Shown in pieces: positions 8,652-17,369 of a stretch of DNA of 64,000 bases. The notes under the pieces are model-generated. The model saw nothing but the letters and a program-made list of their open reading frames with translations, had not been told where the DNA came from and made no database searches. The DNA comes from a bacterium 336/3 (lineage in GTDB: Bacteria; Bacteroidota; Bacteroidia; Cytophagales; Thermonemataceae). A program made the position numbers and the translations under genes. Where the stretch lies: NCBI GenBank assembly GCA_001281695.1, contig LJIE01000001.1:2370586-2434585 (forward strand), given 5' to 3'. Position 1 is the first letter of the stretch. Each line of letters opens with the position of its first letter.

Positions 8652-9254
8652 TCAAGAATGGAATAAAAAATGTTTTTTAAAATTTTTACCTTTTCTGAGC
8701 AAATAAGCGTGATAGAAACTTGGTATATCACAAATGCGTGAAGGTAACAGACTGGCAATGAAAATTCTATCAGTTTGAGAAATTAAACCCAAAGCAATTG
8801 CTACAAAAAAAGGTATGCCTGCTATTTCTGCGAAAAATAAAAAGCTAAACATGACTACTAATGCAATTCCAAACGATTTGGAGCTATAAGCATGTGAACA
8901 GCCCGTTTTTTTGAAACGAAACCAATAAATAATGTCTGGAATAGGCTCCAAAATGAAAAGAGGAATAATCCAATATTTATATTGTAGAACAAGCTCAGGA
9001 AAGCACAACCAAATACAATAACAAGCACATAACCAAAAGAATAAATCTGCCCAGCAGTCGTACAAACGTAATTTGGGAGTTGCAACTCCCCATTTTCTCG
9101 CCAAAATACCATCAAAAATATCTGAAATAATAGCTAAATAAGCTAAAATGGCTATCCAATACTTAAATTCTGGTGTAAAATAGGCAATTAGGATTGTAAA
9201 AGGAGCAATGATGGCTCTAAAGGCCACCATTGCCATAGGAATATAAATTTTCAT
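8652..9254 (-). CDS. CDP-alcohol phosphatidyltransferase family protein with altered motif
   Basis: A 200-residue membrane protein with several hydrophobic segments. The CDP-alcohol phosphotransferase signature D-x2-D-G-x2-A-R-x8-(G)-x3-D-x3-D is at D45, D48, G49, A52, R53, D66 and D70. Spacing is exact, but the conserved Gly before the third Asp is Leu62. Known members transfer a phospho-alcohol from CDP-diacylglycerol or CDP-choline-type donors. All four Asp are kept, so catalysis is plausible, but the substrate is open. Its neighbour is the desaturase on the same strand, 153 bases away, so it may be a lipid gene too. Confidence 0.7.
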   Translation of the reverse strand: MKIYIPMAMVAFRAIIAPFTILIAYFTPEFKYWIAILAYLAIISDIFDGILARKWGVATPKLRLYDCWADLFFWLCACYCIWLCFPELVLQYKYWIIPLFILEPIPDIIYWFRFKKTGCSHAYSSKSFGIALVVMFSFLFFAEIAGIPFFVAIALGLISQTDRIFIASLLPSRICDIPSFYHAYLLRKGKNFKKHFLFHS

Positions 9255-9352
9255 AGTTGTAGAGGTTAAATAAAAGTTTCCATAGTTATATTATCTTCTG
9301 CAAGTGTTCAAAATTTATTTATAAAGGCATAGCATTCATCAATTTAGTCTAA

Positions 9353-10444
9353 CTAAGATTTTTTATTTTTCCCATTGAAGCCAAAGGATGCTCCAAAACG
9401 CATGCCATCTCTAGAAGGAATACAATAGAAGTTTACGGGGATATTTAATTTGCCAGAACGAAATGATTTACCTGCTGCAATCAAGAAACCTGGGCGTATT
9501 TCGTATCTACCACCTCTGCTATCCAAACGTTTTTCGATAGGAAAGGGGATTTGACTTCTATCTTGGTCTGCAAGTACTAAAGTCCATTGTCCGTTTGCAT
9601 CATAATAACCTTCACCCATTTGTACCATGCTAAAAGTAGGACCAAAAGCAAATTCCCAGCCTGTTTTGTTGTTTCTTAAACCATTTAAAATTGTAAAACT
9701 TGGAATCAGTAGGCCTTGGTCAAATCCTGTAATCATGGGAATAAACTCAAACAAACCTTGAAAATTACCTTCGTTTAAGTATTGTGTTTCAAACTGATAC
9801 CCAAACTGAAACATAAGAGGCATGGCATTGAAACCACCTTGAGCTTTGGGTTCAGATAATCTTTGAGCTAATGAGCCTGTAAAAACAGTTGCTCCCATTC
9901 TTGGACCATTGAGCTTGAGACGTTCAGAATATGGATTGTTCAAAACACTTTCATAACTATCAGGTTCAGTAAGTTTTTTGACAATTTCTTGGTCATTCTC
10001 TAAACCAAACATTTCACGCAAACTAATCGATATAATGGTTTGTATTTCGGGAGTAAGGTCTAAAAACTCTTTTGTATAAGATTTTTCGGTAGTTTCTGAT
10101 TTTACATCTATTAGACGAAAACTAACAATGATTTTTTTACCCAGTTTCTCAACACTTCCGCCCAGCATTTTATCTGAACCAATGGATTTTCCGATTTCTG
10201 TCAAACAGATTTTACCATAACAGTTTGCAACATTTAACCCTTTTTGAGTGATGAGATGGGCTACATCATAACGGTCTGTTACTTGGAATTTTTGAATTTT
10301 ATCGAGTTCCAAACGAACCAAATCGCCCATTTGAGCAGGTTCATAGCCTAATCCTTTGGTATCAATATGTAAGATTGTGAGTGTTTGAGCTTTGATAATA
10401 AAACTCCAAACTGATAAAGCGAGTATTAAAAATGTACGTTTCAT
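9353..10444 (-). CDS. secreted protein with CsgG/LpoB-like N-terminal domain, unknown
   Basis: A 363-residue protein with a signal peptide (about 1-19, cleavage after IKAQ). Residues 20-150 look like the alpha/beta fold seen in CsgG- or LpoB-type periplasmic proteins: a strand TLTILHID, a helix contacting LVRLELDK, VTDRYDVAHL, and a LGGSVEKLGKKIIVSFRLID hairpin. The second half (about 190-360) is beta-rich with aromatic girdle-like positions, like a small outer-membrane or surface domain. It is the last gene of a tight minus-strand operon, eight bases after the upstream gene. The fold is inferred from pattern only; function is unknown. Confidence 0.6.
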   Translation of the reverse strand: MKRTFLILALSVWSFIIKAQTLTILHIDTKGLGYEPAQMGDLVRLELDKIQKFQVTDRYDVAHLITQKGLNVANCYGKICLTEIGKSIGSDKMLGGSVEKLGKKIIVSFRLIDVKSETTEKSYTKEFLDLTPEIQTIISISLREMFGLENDQEIVKKLTEPDSYESVLNNPYSERLKLNGPRMGATVFTGSLAQRLSEPKAQGGFNAMPLMFQFGYQFETQYLNEGNFQGLFEFIPMITGFDQGLLIPSFTILNGLRNNKTGWEFAFGPTFSMVQMGEGYYDANGQWTLVLADQDRSQIPFPIEKRLDSRGGRYEIRPGFLIAAGKSFRSGKLNIPVNFYCIPSRDGMRFGASFGFNGKNKKS

Positions 10445-10452
10445 AATATATT

Positions 10453-10983
10453 TTATTTTATGGTTTTCTTTAATGTATGATGATATATTTGTAGTTTAAC
10501 AGTAGCGAAGACTTGATTGAAACCTTCAAAAGGAGAGCTTCCCATAGTTATTGAAGGTCCAACAGAGATTTTCCCATGTTCTCCAAATGACAGAGCTACT
10601 TCAGGTTGTATTACAAAACTAATTTTTTGAAAATTTGTCATGATGGATAGATCACCACCTATACTTATGTATCCTAAATAATAAGGAAGAAACCCACCTC
10701 TTAAAAAGTTATAGTGTAAACCCATTACAGGCTTTTTTCCAAATATGACACTAGTATAAACTGAAGTATTTGTAAATTTAAATGTAAAATGACCAAGACT
10801 ATCATAAGAATCTTTCCAATTGTATTGGCTAACTCCTAAATCTATACCTCCGTAATGAGTTTTATCAAAGCTAGTTAGAGAAACTCCTGTCAATAACTTT
10901 AATTTCTTTTCTTCTGATTGCCCAAAAGTTGATAGGCCAATGTTGAAGCAGAGTATGATATGTAAAATAAATAATCTCATCAT
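10453..10983 (-). CDS. secreted beta-rich protein, paralogue of the next gene
   Basis: A 176-residue protein with a signal peptide ending near STFGQ. The mature part is rich in beta-strand-like aromatic alternation and suggests a small outer-membrane barrel. It matches the upstream neighbour at several places: KPVMGLHYNF against KPIISLKHGF, QPEVALSF against HPEFGLYF, and a C-terminal VKLQIYHHTLKK against INLQVITNNFKK. The two are therefore tandem duplicates. Only two bases separate the upstream stop from this start. Function is unknown. Confidence 0.6.
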   Translation of the reverse strand: MMRLFILHIILCFNIGLSTFGQSEEKKLKLLTGVSLTSFDKTHYGGIDLGVSQYNWKDSYDSLGHFTFKFTNTSVYTSVIFGKKPVMGLHYNFLRGGFLPYYLGYISIGGDLSIMTNFQKISFVIQPEVALSFGEHGKISVGPSITMGSSPFEGFNQVFATVKLQIYHHTLKKTIK

Positions 10984-10985
10984 TT

Positions 10986-11507
10986 TTAGTGTCTTTTTGA
11001 TTTCTTGAAATTATTGGTTATAACTTGTAAATTGATAGTAACAAAAGGGTTTTTATATCTTTCAAAACGAGAATTACCAACAGGAAAGGCAAAGGAACTG
11101 GTTATCTTACCATAGTAAAAGTAAAGTCCAAACTCTGGGTGTATGGCTATGTTATAGTATGTGAAATCTGTTTGAGCAGAAGCATGAATGCCCCATTCAA
11201 TAAAATGATACCCCCAAAAACCATGTTTTAAACTAATGATTGGTTTTTCCTCTAAACTAATACTAGCTGTGGTTGAACGATAAAAATTAGGTAAATGATA
11301 ATCTCCTTCTGGTAAATTTCTGTAAAACTCTTGATTCAAACCTACCTCAAGACCCCATCTTGTTGTAATTGTGGTATCATTACTTCCATATTGTTGACTT
11401 GTAATTCCAAATAGCCAACCATCAGAAGTTTTTTCTGTTTTCTGCTTTCTTTGACTAAAAGCTGATAGTGAAATAATACTGAATAATACAGGAACAAGTA
11501 GTTTCAT
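10986..11507 (-). CDS. secreted beta-rich protein, first gene of paralogous pair
   Basis: A 173-residue protein starting at MKLLVPVLFS with a signal peptide cleaved near SAFSQ. The frame is open for another 40 codons upstream, but that part is basic and non-signal-like and runs into an unusual inverted-repeat region. The ATG at 11507 was chosen because it gives a compact signal peptide. The mature protein resembles its downstream neighbour and probably forms a small beta-barrel or sandwich. It leads a three-gene operon that ends in the CsgG-like protein. Confidence 0.55.
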   Translation of the reverse strand: MKLLVPVLFSIISLSAFSQRKQKTEKTSDGWLFGITSQQYGSNDTTITTRWGLEVGLNQEFYRNLPEGDYHLPNFYRSTTASISLEEKPIISLKHGFWGYHFIEWGIHASAQTDFTYYNIAIHPEFGLYFYYGKITSSFAFPVGNSRFERYKNPFVTINLQVITNNFKKSKRH

Positions 11508-11589
11508 TTTTTTCTGTTTTCTTGTTTCAAAGATGGAGGATGAAAAATCAGAAATGAAACGGATTATTAGCCTTGTAAACTTAATAAAA

Positions 11590-11690
11590 GCGTTTTTTGC
11601 AGAAAATGAGAGAGTAATCGCATGCAAAAAAATAGCATTTGCGAAAAATGCAAATGCTGAAGTGTATTTTGCAAAAAATGCAAAATGTAG
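11590..11690. repeat. cluster of short inverted repeats around A-tracts
   Basis: Two adjacent inverted repeats with nearly the same loop occur here. GCATTTGC / GCAAATGC surrounds GAAAAAT (11635-11657), and TTTTGC / GCAAAA surrounds AAAAAAT (11667-11685), with centres about 30 bases apart. Related GC-flanked A/T runs lie at 11590-11601 and 11624-11637. They sit upstream of the paralogous-protein operon and downstream of tsaB. Confidence 0.5.
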
Positions 11691-11712
11691 AGTAGCGTTT
11701 TATTGAAAAATA

Positions 11713-12411
11713 CTATAACAAATTGGTAACTTTTTTACCAACAAAATCTTTGAGGTAAAAAGGCTCAAAATAAATGAGGTCTTCAAATATATTTTGAGGA
11801 TATTTTTGAGAAGCCAATAAACCCACTGTTTTGGCTGTTGGGTACACACCTTCCAAAAAAATAGCATTTTCGTGTTCAATCATAGACTTACACTTTGTAG
11901 CTCCATTTCCAAAAAATACAACTTTGTTTGTAGATAAAATATTTTCAAAAGACTGGTTGTCAATAATTTTTGCTTGAGTTCCTTCAAGAATATTTCCTTT
12001 TGAATCTGCTACTAAACAATAAACTTCCATTCTACGAGCATCAATCATAGGGCAGAAGAGTGTATTTTCTCCAAAAAAAGCATTGATTTGCCACACCATA
12101 GCCTCGAGTGTATTGATAGCAATAAGAGGCTTATCCAATGCAAAACACAAACCTTTGGCAGTAGCCACGCCAATTCGTAAGCCTGTATAAGAACCTGGAC
12201 CTTTTGAAATAGCCACAGCAGATATATCTGATAAGCGAACACCACTTTGTTTACAAATTTGCTCAATCATGCTGGTGAGCTGGTCGGAGTGGGAACGTTC
12301 GGTGTGTAATTCGTAGTTAGCAACCAAATTTCCTGCAATATGCAAAGCCACAGAGCAAACAGGAGTGGCAGTTTCTATACTTAAAATTATTTCTTGGGTG
12401 TTCAAAGTCAA
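11713..12411 (-). CDS. tsaB: tRNA threonylcarbamoyladenosine biosynthesis protein TsaB
   Basis: A 232-residue protein of the TsaB (YeaZ) branch of the ASKHA fold. Visible motifs are the N-terminal ILSIETATPVCSVAL, the HSDQL segment, and the conserved KGPGSYTGLRIGVATAKGL block at about residues 65-85. TsaB partners TsaD and TsaE to add threonylcarbamoyl to A37 of ANN-decoding tRNAs, as a non-catalytic scaffold in the cytosol. Length fits the family. It stands alone on the minus strand, divergent from the lipoprotein gene. Confidence 0.95.
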   Translation of the reverse strand: MTLNTQEIILSIETATPVCSVALHIAGNLVANYELHTERSHSDQLTSMIEQICKQSGVRLSDISAVAISKGPGSYTGLRIGVATAKGLCFALDKPLIAINTLEAMVWQINAFFGENTLFCPMIDARRMEVYCLVADSKGNILEGTQAKIIDNQSFENILSTNKVVFFGNGATKCKSMIEHENAIFLEGVYPTAKTVGLLASQKYPQNIFEDLIYFEPFYLKDFVGKKVTNLL

Positions 12412-12448
12412 ATTATTTTAAAATGTATATAAAAGTTTTTGTTACTTT

Positions 12449-12481
12449 TTTGCCAAAATTCTTAAAAAACAATTACTTTCG
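12449..12481 (+). promoter_or_regulatory. Bacteroidota-type promoter for the lipoprotein gene
   Basis: TTTG (12449-12452) and TACTTTCG (12474-12481) are separated by 21 bases. This is one mismatch from the TAnnTTTG -7 consensus, and the ATG is at 12523. Confidence 0.45.
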
Positions 12482-12522
12482 CAAAGTTTTTCACAAGTCT
12501 AAAATTACTTTTCCCATTTGTT

Positions 12523-13788
12523 ATGAAATTGAGTAATTCAATAAAGTTTGCAACTTTAGGGTTGTGTGTAGCTTTTGCTTCTTGTAAAGAGAGCAATAGT
12601 ACCAAAGATAAAGACAATAAAGATACTACCAAAAAACAAACAGAGGTAGAAAAATCAGTTACCATTGATAAAATGGCATCGGGAAGGGCAGAAGTATTGG
12701 CTGCCATGACTCCCACAGATACAGCTAATTATGGAAGAATCATCAATTCGGCTGCTTTTAAAGCTCATCAAGAAGATTTTAACAAAGGTTGGGCAAATTT
12801 AGAAGATAAATATTTGAGTAAATTACGTCCTTGGAGAGATAGCGAACTTTCGGACATGAACAAAGAAGGAAATACTGTGTTCTATCCTTTCAGTGGTCCA
12901 GATATTTTAAATGCTTATAATTTGTTCCCCAATGCAGATAATTATATCATGTTTGGTTTGGAACTACCAGGTACATTGGAAAAAGATTTCCATGCAAAAG
13001 ATGATAAATACTTAAACGGATATTTTGCTGATGTACGTTTAGGATTGAAAGATATTTTTGCTCGTAACTACTTCATTACAAGTTATATGGGTTCTGCTTT
13101 GTATCGCAGAGCCAATGGTGTTGCACCGATTATGAGTATTTTCTTGGCTCGTACAGGCAACGAGATTGTAAGTGTACAACGTGTAGGTATTGATAAAGAT
13201 GCAAAACCTATTTTCAAAGATATTTACACAACCAAAGCTGATAGCATTTATTATGGTGTAGCTTTTGAGATTAAAAACAAAAATCGTAAAAAAACACAAT
13301 GGGTGTATTATTTTGGTGGAGATGTAAGCGATATGGCATTGCTTAAAAAACCTCAGTTCGATAAATTTATTCGTGGCTTCTCTAACAAAGTAGGTTATTT
13401 GAAATCAGCATCTTATGTGCTTTTCAATCCTAATTTTCAGATTGTAAAGAAAATCTTGTTAGAAGACACCAAAGTGATTTTCCAAGATGATACAGGAGTA
13501 CCTTACAGAGATTATATGTCTGCTGGTAACTGGGATGTAAAATTATATGGAAAATATGCTCGTCCTGTAGCTGACTTTGGCAATTATACTGTACAGCCCG
13601 ATTTGAGAGATGCCTACAAAGATAGCTCTAAAGTAACACGCATCAATTTTGCTTATGGCTACCATTGGAAAACAGACAATGCAAGTTTATTAGTTGCCCG
13701 TAGAAACAATAATCCTGTGAAAAATCCACAGCCTTCAGCAGAAGAAAACCTGAAAGGAGTTAAACAAGACAAGAAAAAAGGAAAATAA
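12523..13788 (+). CDS. large lipoprotein, unknown function
   Basis: A 421-residue lipoprotein. Its signal peptide ends in AFASC, with the lipidated Cys at 21. A Lys/Asp/Thr-rich linker (22-50) and a long soluble domain follow. The domain contains a conserved-looking stretch VFYPFSGPDILNAYNLFPN and several aromatic-rich segments (about 110-400). The size and a cytophaga-type lipoprotein tail suggest an outer-membrane or periplasmic role. I do not recognise a named domain or catalytic residues. It has its own promoter and a strong terminator, so it is expressed alone. The C-terminus is Lys-rich. Confidence 0.75.
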   Translation: MKLSNSIKFATLGLCVAFASCKESNSTKDKDNKDTTKKQTEVEKSVTIDKMASGRAEVLAAMTPTDTANYGRIINSAAFKAHQEDFNKGWANLEDKYLSKLRPWRDSELSDMNKEGNTVFYPFSGPDILNAYNLFPNADNYIMFGLELPGTLEKDFHAKDDKYLNGYFADVRLGLKDIFARNYFITSYMGSALYRRANGVAPIMSIFLARTGNEIVSVQRVGIDKDAKPIFKDIYTTKADSIYYGVAFEIKNKNRKKTQWVYYFGGDVSDMALLKKPQFDKFIRGFSNKVGYLKSASYVLFNPNFQIVKKILLEDTKVIFQDDTGVPYRDYMSAGNWDVKLYGKYARPVADFGNYTVQPDLRDAYKDSSKVTRINFAYGYHWKTDNASLLVARRNNNPVKNPQPSAEENLKGVKQDKKKGK

Positions 13789-13826
13789 TTAAATAACAGA
13801 TTCATAGATAATTATATAAAATGAAC

Positions 13827-13860
13827 AAAAAAACCTCGTAAGATTTACGAGGTTTTTTTG
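13827..13860 (+). terminator. rho-independent terminator
   Basis: The stem AACCTCGTAA / TTACGAGGTT is flanked by A and T runs, shortly after the lipoprotein stop. Confidence 0.9.
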
Positions 13861-14021
13861 TTTTTGTGATTTACCTTTTTTTACTTTCAAAAATAAAACC
13901 ATAATTTTGTGAAAATGCTGTATTGTAAAATATTATTTTTTGTAAAGAGTTTTTCATGAAATTATAATAAACTTTTGCAATAATTTAGCCAAAATAAAAC
14001 AACATAAACTTTTAAGGTATT

Positions 14022-14372
14022 ATGAAAAACATCTATTTTATTTTTTTATTCTCTATTTTTCTCTTTTCTAAGGTAAAAGCTCAAAATAATACAACAGAGA
14101 TAGTTCTTGGCATACCCGAATGTTATCAGACTATTCAGGAATGGAATAAAGTAAAAAATGCCCTTCAAACCATGAATGGAATAGAAGTAAAAGGCGTTTG
14201 CACTCGCCACGATTGCATCATATTGCAGGTAAATCGTACTTTAATCCCAACGAATCAACCTATTTTTGATAAAATAAAGGTAACAGATGCTAAATACAAT
14301 ATCTTTATCAAAGAAGCCACCTTTGAAACCATGATGGCAATGTGCAATGATGAAACTATAAAACCTAAATAA
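14022..14372 (+). CDS. small secreted protein, possibly HMA-like fold
   Basis: A 116-residue protein with a signal peptide cleaved near KVKAQ. The mature domain of about 95 residues contains a strand-helix-strand pattern (helix around KVKNALQTM, then IEVKGVCTRHDCIILQV). It vaguely recalls a heavy-metal-associated (ferredoxin-like) fold. It has three Cys in the mature part but no CxxC. It stands alone between a terminator and the next gene. The family is not recognised; the fold is a guess. Confidence 0.55.
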   Translation: MKNIYFIFLFSIFLFSKVKAQNNTTEIVLGIPECYQTIQEWNKVKNALQTMNGIEVKGVCTRHDCIILQVNRTLIPTNQPIFDKIKVTDAKYNIFIKEATFETMMAMCNDETIKPK

Positions 14373-14492
14373 TAAAATCGTCTCATTGCTCTTCATAATA
14401 TCTCAAATTTTCCATTAATCTTTATTTTTTAGATAAAACAATGTAATATCCATATACAAGATATGATATTATAGATGATTCGTATAATATTA

Positions 14493-14522
14493 TTGATAAA
14501 CTAAACTGTAAGTTTAGTTTTG
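14493..14522 (+). promoter_or_regulatory. promoter overlapped by a perfect inverted repeat
   Basis: TTG (14493-14495) and TAGTTTTG (14515-14522) are 19 bases apart, matching the Bacteroidota consensus. A perfect inverted repeat AAACTAAACT / AGTTTAGTTT (14498-14507 and 14511-14520) covers the spacer and the -7 box, so an operator is possible. Confidence 0.5.
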
Positions 14523-14553
14523 GGATTCTTAATTAAACAACATATTTAACTTT

Positions 14554-17319
14554 ATGAATTTTATGAAAAAAACAGTATTATTTTTCTTGATAGCATTTTT
14601 GCTTAATTTAACTTCATATGCCCAAACTATTATCAGTTCCACAGGAAATGGAGGTTTTGAAAGTGCAACTACCTTTGCAGGTAATGGTTGGACAGTTGCT
14701 AATGATGGTGGTGGTGGTGAGAGAAACGAATGGGAAATTGGTAATCCTACAGGGGTAGGTGCAACAGGCTCAAGGGCAGCCTTTATTTCTAGAAATAGTA
14801 CAGATTATGACTACAATAATAATAGAAATTCTGTATCTCATATTTATCGTAATGTAACTATACCAGCAGGTGTAAGCCAAGTTACATTGAGTTTTAACTG
14901 GAAGGCATCAGGAGAGGCAGCAGATAGATTAAGTATTTTTCTCGTTCCAACTACAACTACTCCTGTAGGAGGAACACAACTTACAACAGGGCAGATAGGC
15001 TCAAATTTATATGGACAAAGTACTTACCAGAATTTTTCTATTAACTTACCTTGCTCTGTAATTGGGACAACGCAACGTTTGGTGTTTTCTTGGAGAAATA
15101 ATAATAATGGTTCAGGAACAAACCCACCTGCAGCAATAGATAATATTTCGTTGGTAGCAACGACTACAGCAAGTTGCCCACTGGGTACAGGGGCAACGGT
15201 GGTAGCCAGTTTGCCTTATAGTTCAGGAGCAGGAACAACAGCAGGGGCTGTTAATGATATTACTCCTACTAATGTATCAGCTATCTGTGGAAGCACTGCT
15301 TATTATGATGGAGAAGACCAAGTTTGGCAATTTACACCTGCAACAAGTGGTATTGTAACCATGACACTCACATCGACAGGTACAAATACAGCTTTGATGT
15401 TGTATCAAGGATGTCCAACGAGTAATTGTTCTTTTACAGGAACAGGAACTTGTATAACTCAAACACAATCTGCTACAGGTAATAAAAGTATGTGTGCAAA
15501 TCTTACAGCAGGACAAACATATTATTTAGTATTAGATTCTGACCCTTCTCCAAATAACAATGCTTATACCAATTTGACAATTTCTGCTCCTGTGGCAGCT
15601 ACTTGTAGTTTGGGAACAGGAGTTACGAACGTTGCCAGTTTACCTTATAGTTCAGGGGCAGGAACAACAGCAGGAGCTGTAGATGACATTACATCATCTA
15701 ATGTGTCTCAGGTATGTGGTAGCACCAGTTATTATGAAGGAGAAGATAGAGTTTGGGTATTTACACCTACTACTTCAGGACAAATTACAATAGATTTGAT
15801 TTCTACAGGTACTTGGACAGGTTTGATGTTGTATGATGGTTGTCCTGTAAGCTCTTGTGGTGGAGCTGCAACAGGCATTTGTGTAGCCCAAACACAATCT
15901 TCTACGGGTAATAAAAGTATGTGTGCTGATGTAGTGACAGGAAGAACATATTATCTTATTATGGATTCATTTCCTTCCCCAGCCAATAATCCTTTTACTA
16001 ATTTAACAATTTCTGCCCCTGTTGTTACAGCTTCTACAACTTGTACTTTATCAGGAACATATACTATGAGCTCTATTGCACATAGTCCTGATGTACTAAC
16101 ATCTGCTGACCTTTCTGGGTTTACGGATGATGTATTTTACCCTGGTGGTGTAGTGGCTACAGGTTTCGATTTTTGTCTAAATGGCAATCAATACCAAGAC
16201 TTTTTGATTTCAGCCAATGGTTATATTATTTTTGCTCCTCCTGGAGGTACAAGTTGTGGAAGTTCTGTAACAAATCTGCCAACAGGCATTAATGCAGCAG
16301 CAGGAAATTTTTCTGATTATTCTATTAGTGCTGATATTCCAAATACAACTGATGCTCCAAGAAATGCCATATTGGGTACATGGCATGATATTGACCCAAG
16401 TGTAACAACCAATGGAGCAAATCCGACTATTCGTTATCAAACATTTGGAACAGCTCCTAACAGACGTTTTGTGGTTTCTTGGGAAAGTATTCCTATGTTT
16501 AGTAGTAGTTGCGAAGGAGATAGAAGTCTTGATTATACAGGTCAAATTAAAATGTTTGAAACAACCAATAATATAGAAGTCCACATCACAAGAAAACGCT
16601 TGTGTGCTTCTTGGAATAGTGGAAATGCCATTGTAGGTTTACATAACTATAACGGAACGGAAGCTCTTGTACCAACTAACAGAAATGCGTTGAGTACAGA
16701 CTGGACAGCCACCAACGAAGCTTATCGTTTTACTTTTAATGCAACAACTTGCACTACCTGCACACCTCTGCCTCTAAATCTTATGTATTTTAATGGTGAA
16801 TGGAATAAACAAAATTTAGAAGTAGATTTAAAATGGTCATTTAAAGATCAAAAAGATGTAGAAATGTATATTTTGGAGCATAGTACAGATGAAATAAACT
16901 TCAAAAAAATAGCTCAAATACCTGTAACAAATACTAATTTATATGCTTATACACACAAACAGCCTATAAAAGGTAGAAATTTTTATAGAATACAGAAAAT
17001 TATAAAAAATAAAAAGCCTGAATATTCTCACCAAATTACAGTTATTAATCCCATTGTTGAATCTTGGCAAATTGAAAACATCTATCCTAATCCAACCAAT
17101 ACATTTAACACCAAACTAAAAATCAACAGTTTGGAAAAGCAAGAAATGACCTTGAAAGTGGTAAATTTACAAGGTATTGAGCAGTTTTCTCAAAAGAGAA
17201 TATTGGAAAAAGGACAAAATACTTTAGAAGTAGATTTGAAAAGAGTTGCGAAAGGAACTTATCTGCTTGTTATTAACACTGTTACTCAAATTGAAACAAG
17301 AAGAATAGTGATTGAATAA
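14554..17319 (+). CDS. T9SS-secreted multidomain protein with two duplicated PPC-like domains
   Basis: A 921-residue secreted protein. It has a signal peptide (ends TSYAQ), then an N-terminal beta-sandwich of about 170 residues with choice-of-anchor/MAM character. Two near-identical domains of about 140 residues follow (DNA 15175-15597 and 15604-16020), each with CSLGTG or CPLGTG, LPYSSGAGTTAGAV, GNKSMCA and TYYLVLDS segments typical of bacterial pre-peptidase C-terminal-like folds. Next come a further domain with paired Cys and a type A T9SS sorting domain (IYPNPTNTFN, GTYLLVINT, TRRIVIE). Translation may start at this ATG or at the next Met three codons on. It probably acts at the cell surface or outside the cell. 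Confidence 0.85.
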   Translation: MNFMKKTVLFFLIAFLLNLTSYAQTIISSTGNGGFESATTFAGNGWTVANDGGGGERNEWEIGNPTGVGATGSRAAFISRNSTDYDYNNNRNSVSHIYRNVTIPAGVSQVTLSFNWKASGEAADRLSIFLVPTTTTPVGGTQLTTGQIGSNLYGQSTYQNFSINLPCSVIGTTQRLVFSWRNNNNGSGTNPPAAIDNISLVATTTASCPLGTGATVVASLPYSSGAGTTAGAVNDITPTNVSAICGSTAYYDGEDQVWQFTPATSGIVTMTLTSTGTNTALMLYQGCPTSNCSFTGTGTCITQTQSATGNKSMCANLTAGQTYYLVLDSDPSPNNNAYTNLTISAPVAATCSLGTGVTNVASLPYSSGAGTTAGAVDDITSSNVSQVCGSTSYYEGEDRVWVFTPTTSGQITIDLISTGTWTGLMLYDGCPVSSCGGAATGICVAQTQSSTGNKSMCADVVTGRTYYLIMDSFPSPANNPFTNLTISAPVVTASTTCTLSGTYTMSSIAHSPDVLTSADLSGFTDDVFYPGGVVATGFDFCLNGNQYQDFLISANGYIIFAPPGGTSCGSSVTNLPTGINAAAGNFSDYSISADIPNTTDAPRNAILGTWHDIDPSVTTNGANPTIRYQTFGTAPNRRFVVSWESIPMFSSSCEGDRSLDYTGQIKMFETTNNIEVHITRKRLCASWNSGNAIVGLHNYNGTEALVPTNRNALSTDWTATNEAYRFTFNATTCTTCTPLPLNLMYFNGEWNKQNLEVDLKWSFKDQKDVEMYILEHSTDEINFKKIAQIPVTNTNLYAYTHKQPIKGRNFYRIQKIIKNKKPEYSHQITVINPIVESWQIENIYPNPTNTFNTKLKINSLEKQEMTLKVVNLQGIEQFSQKRILEKGQNTLEVDLKRVAKGTYLLVINTVTQIETRRIVIE

Positions 17320-17337
17320 AAACACTTTTTTAGAAAA

Positions 17338-17369
17338 AATAAGCCTGATAAATTTATCAGGCTTATTTT
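17338..17369. terminator. bidirectional terminator
   Basis: A 30-base perfect palindrome, AATAAGCCTGATAAA and its complement, lies between two convergent genes. Its right end touches the stop codon of the minus-strand gene. Confidence 0.9.

Noticed and set aside
11508-11627. N-terminal extension of the first paralogous secreted protein
   Set aside because: It runs through the inverted-repeat region and would hide an otherwise normal signal peptide.
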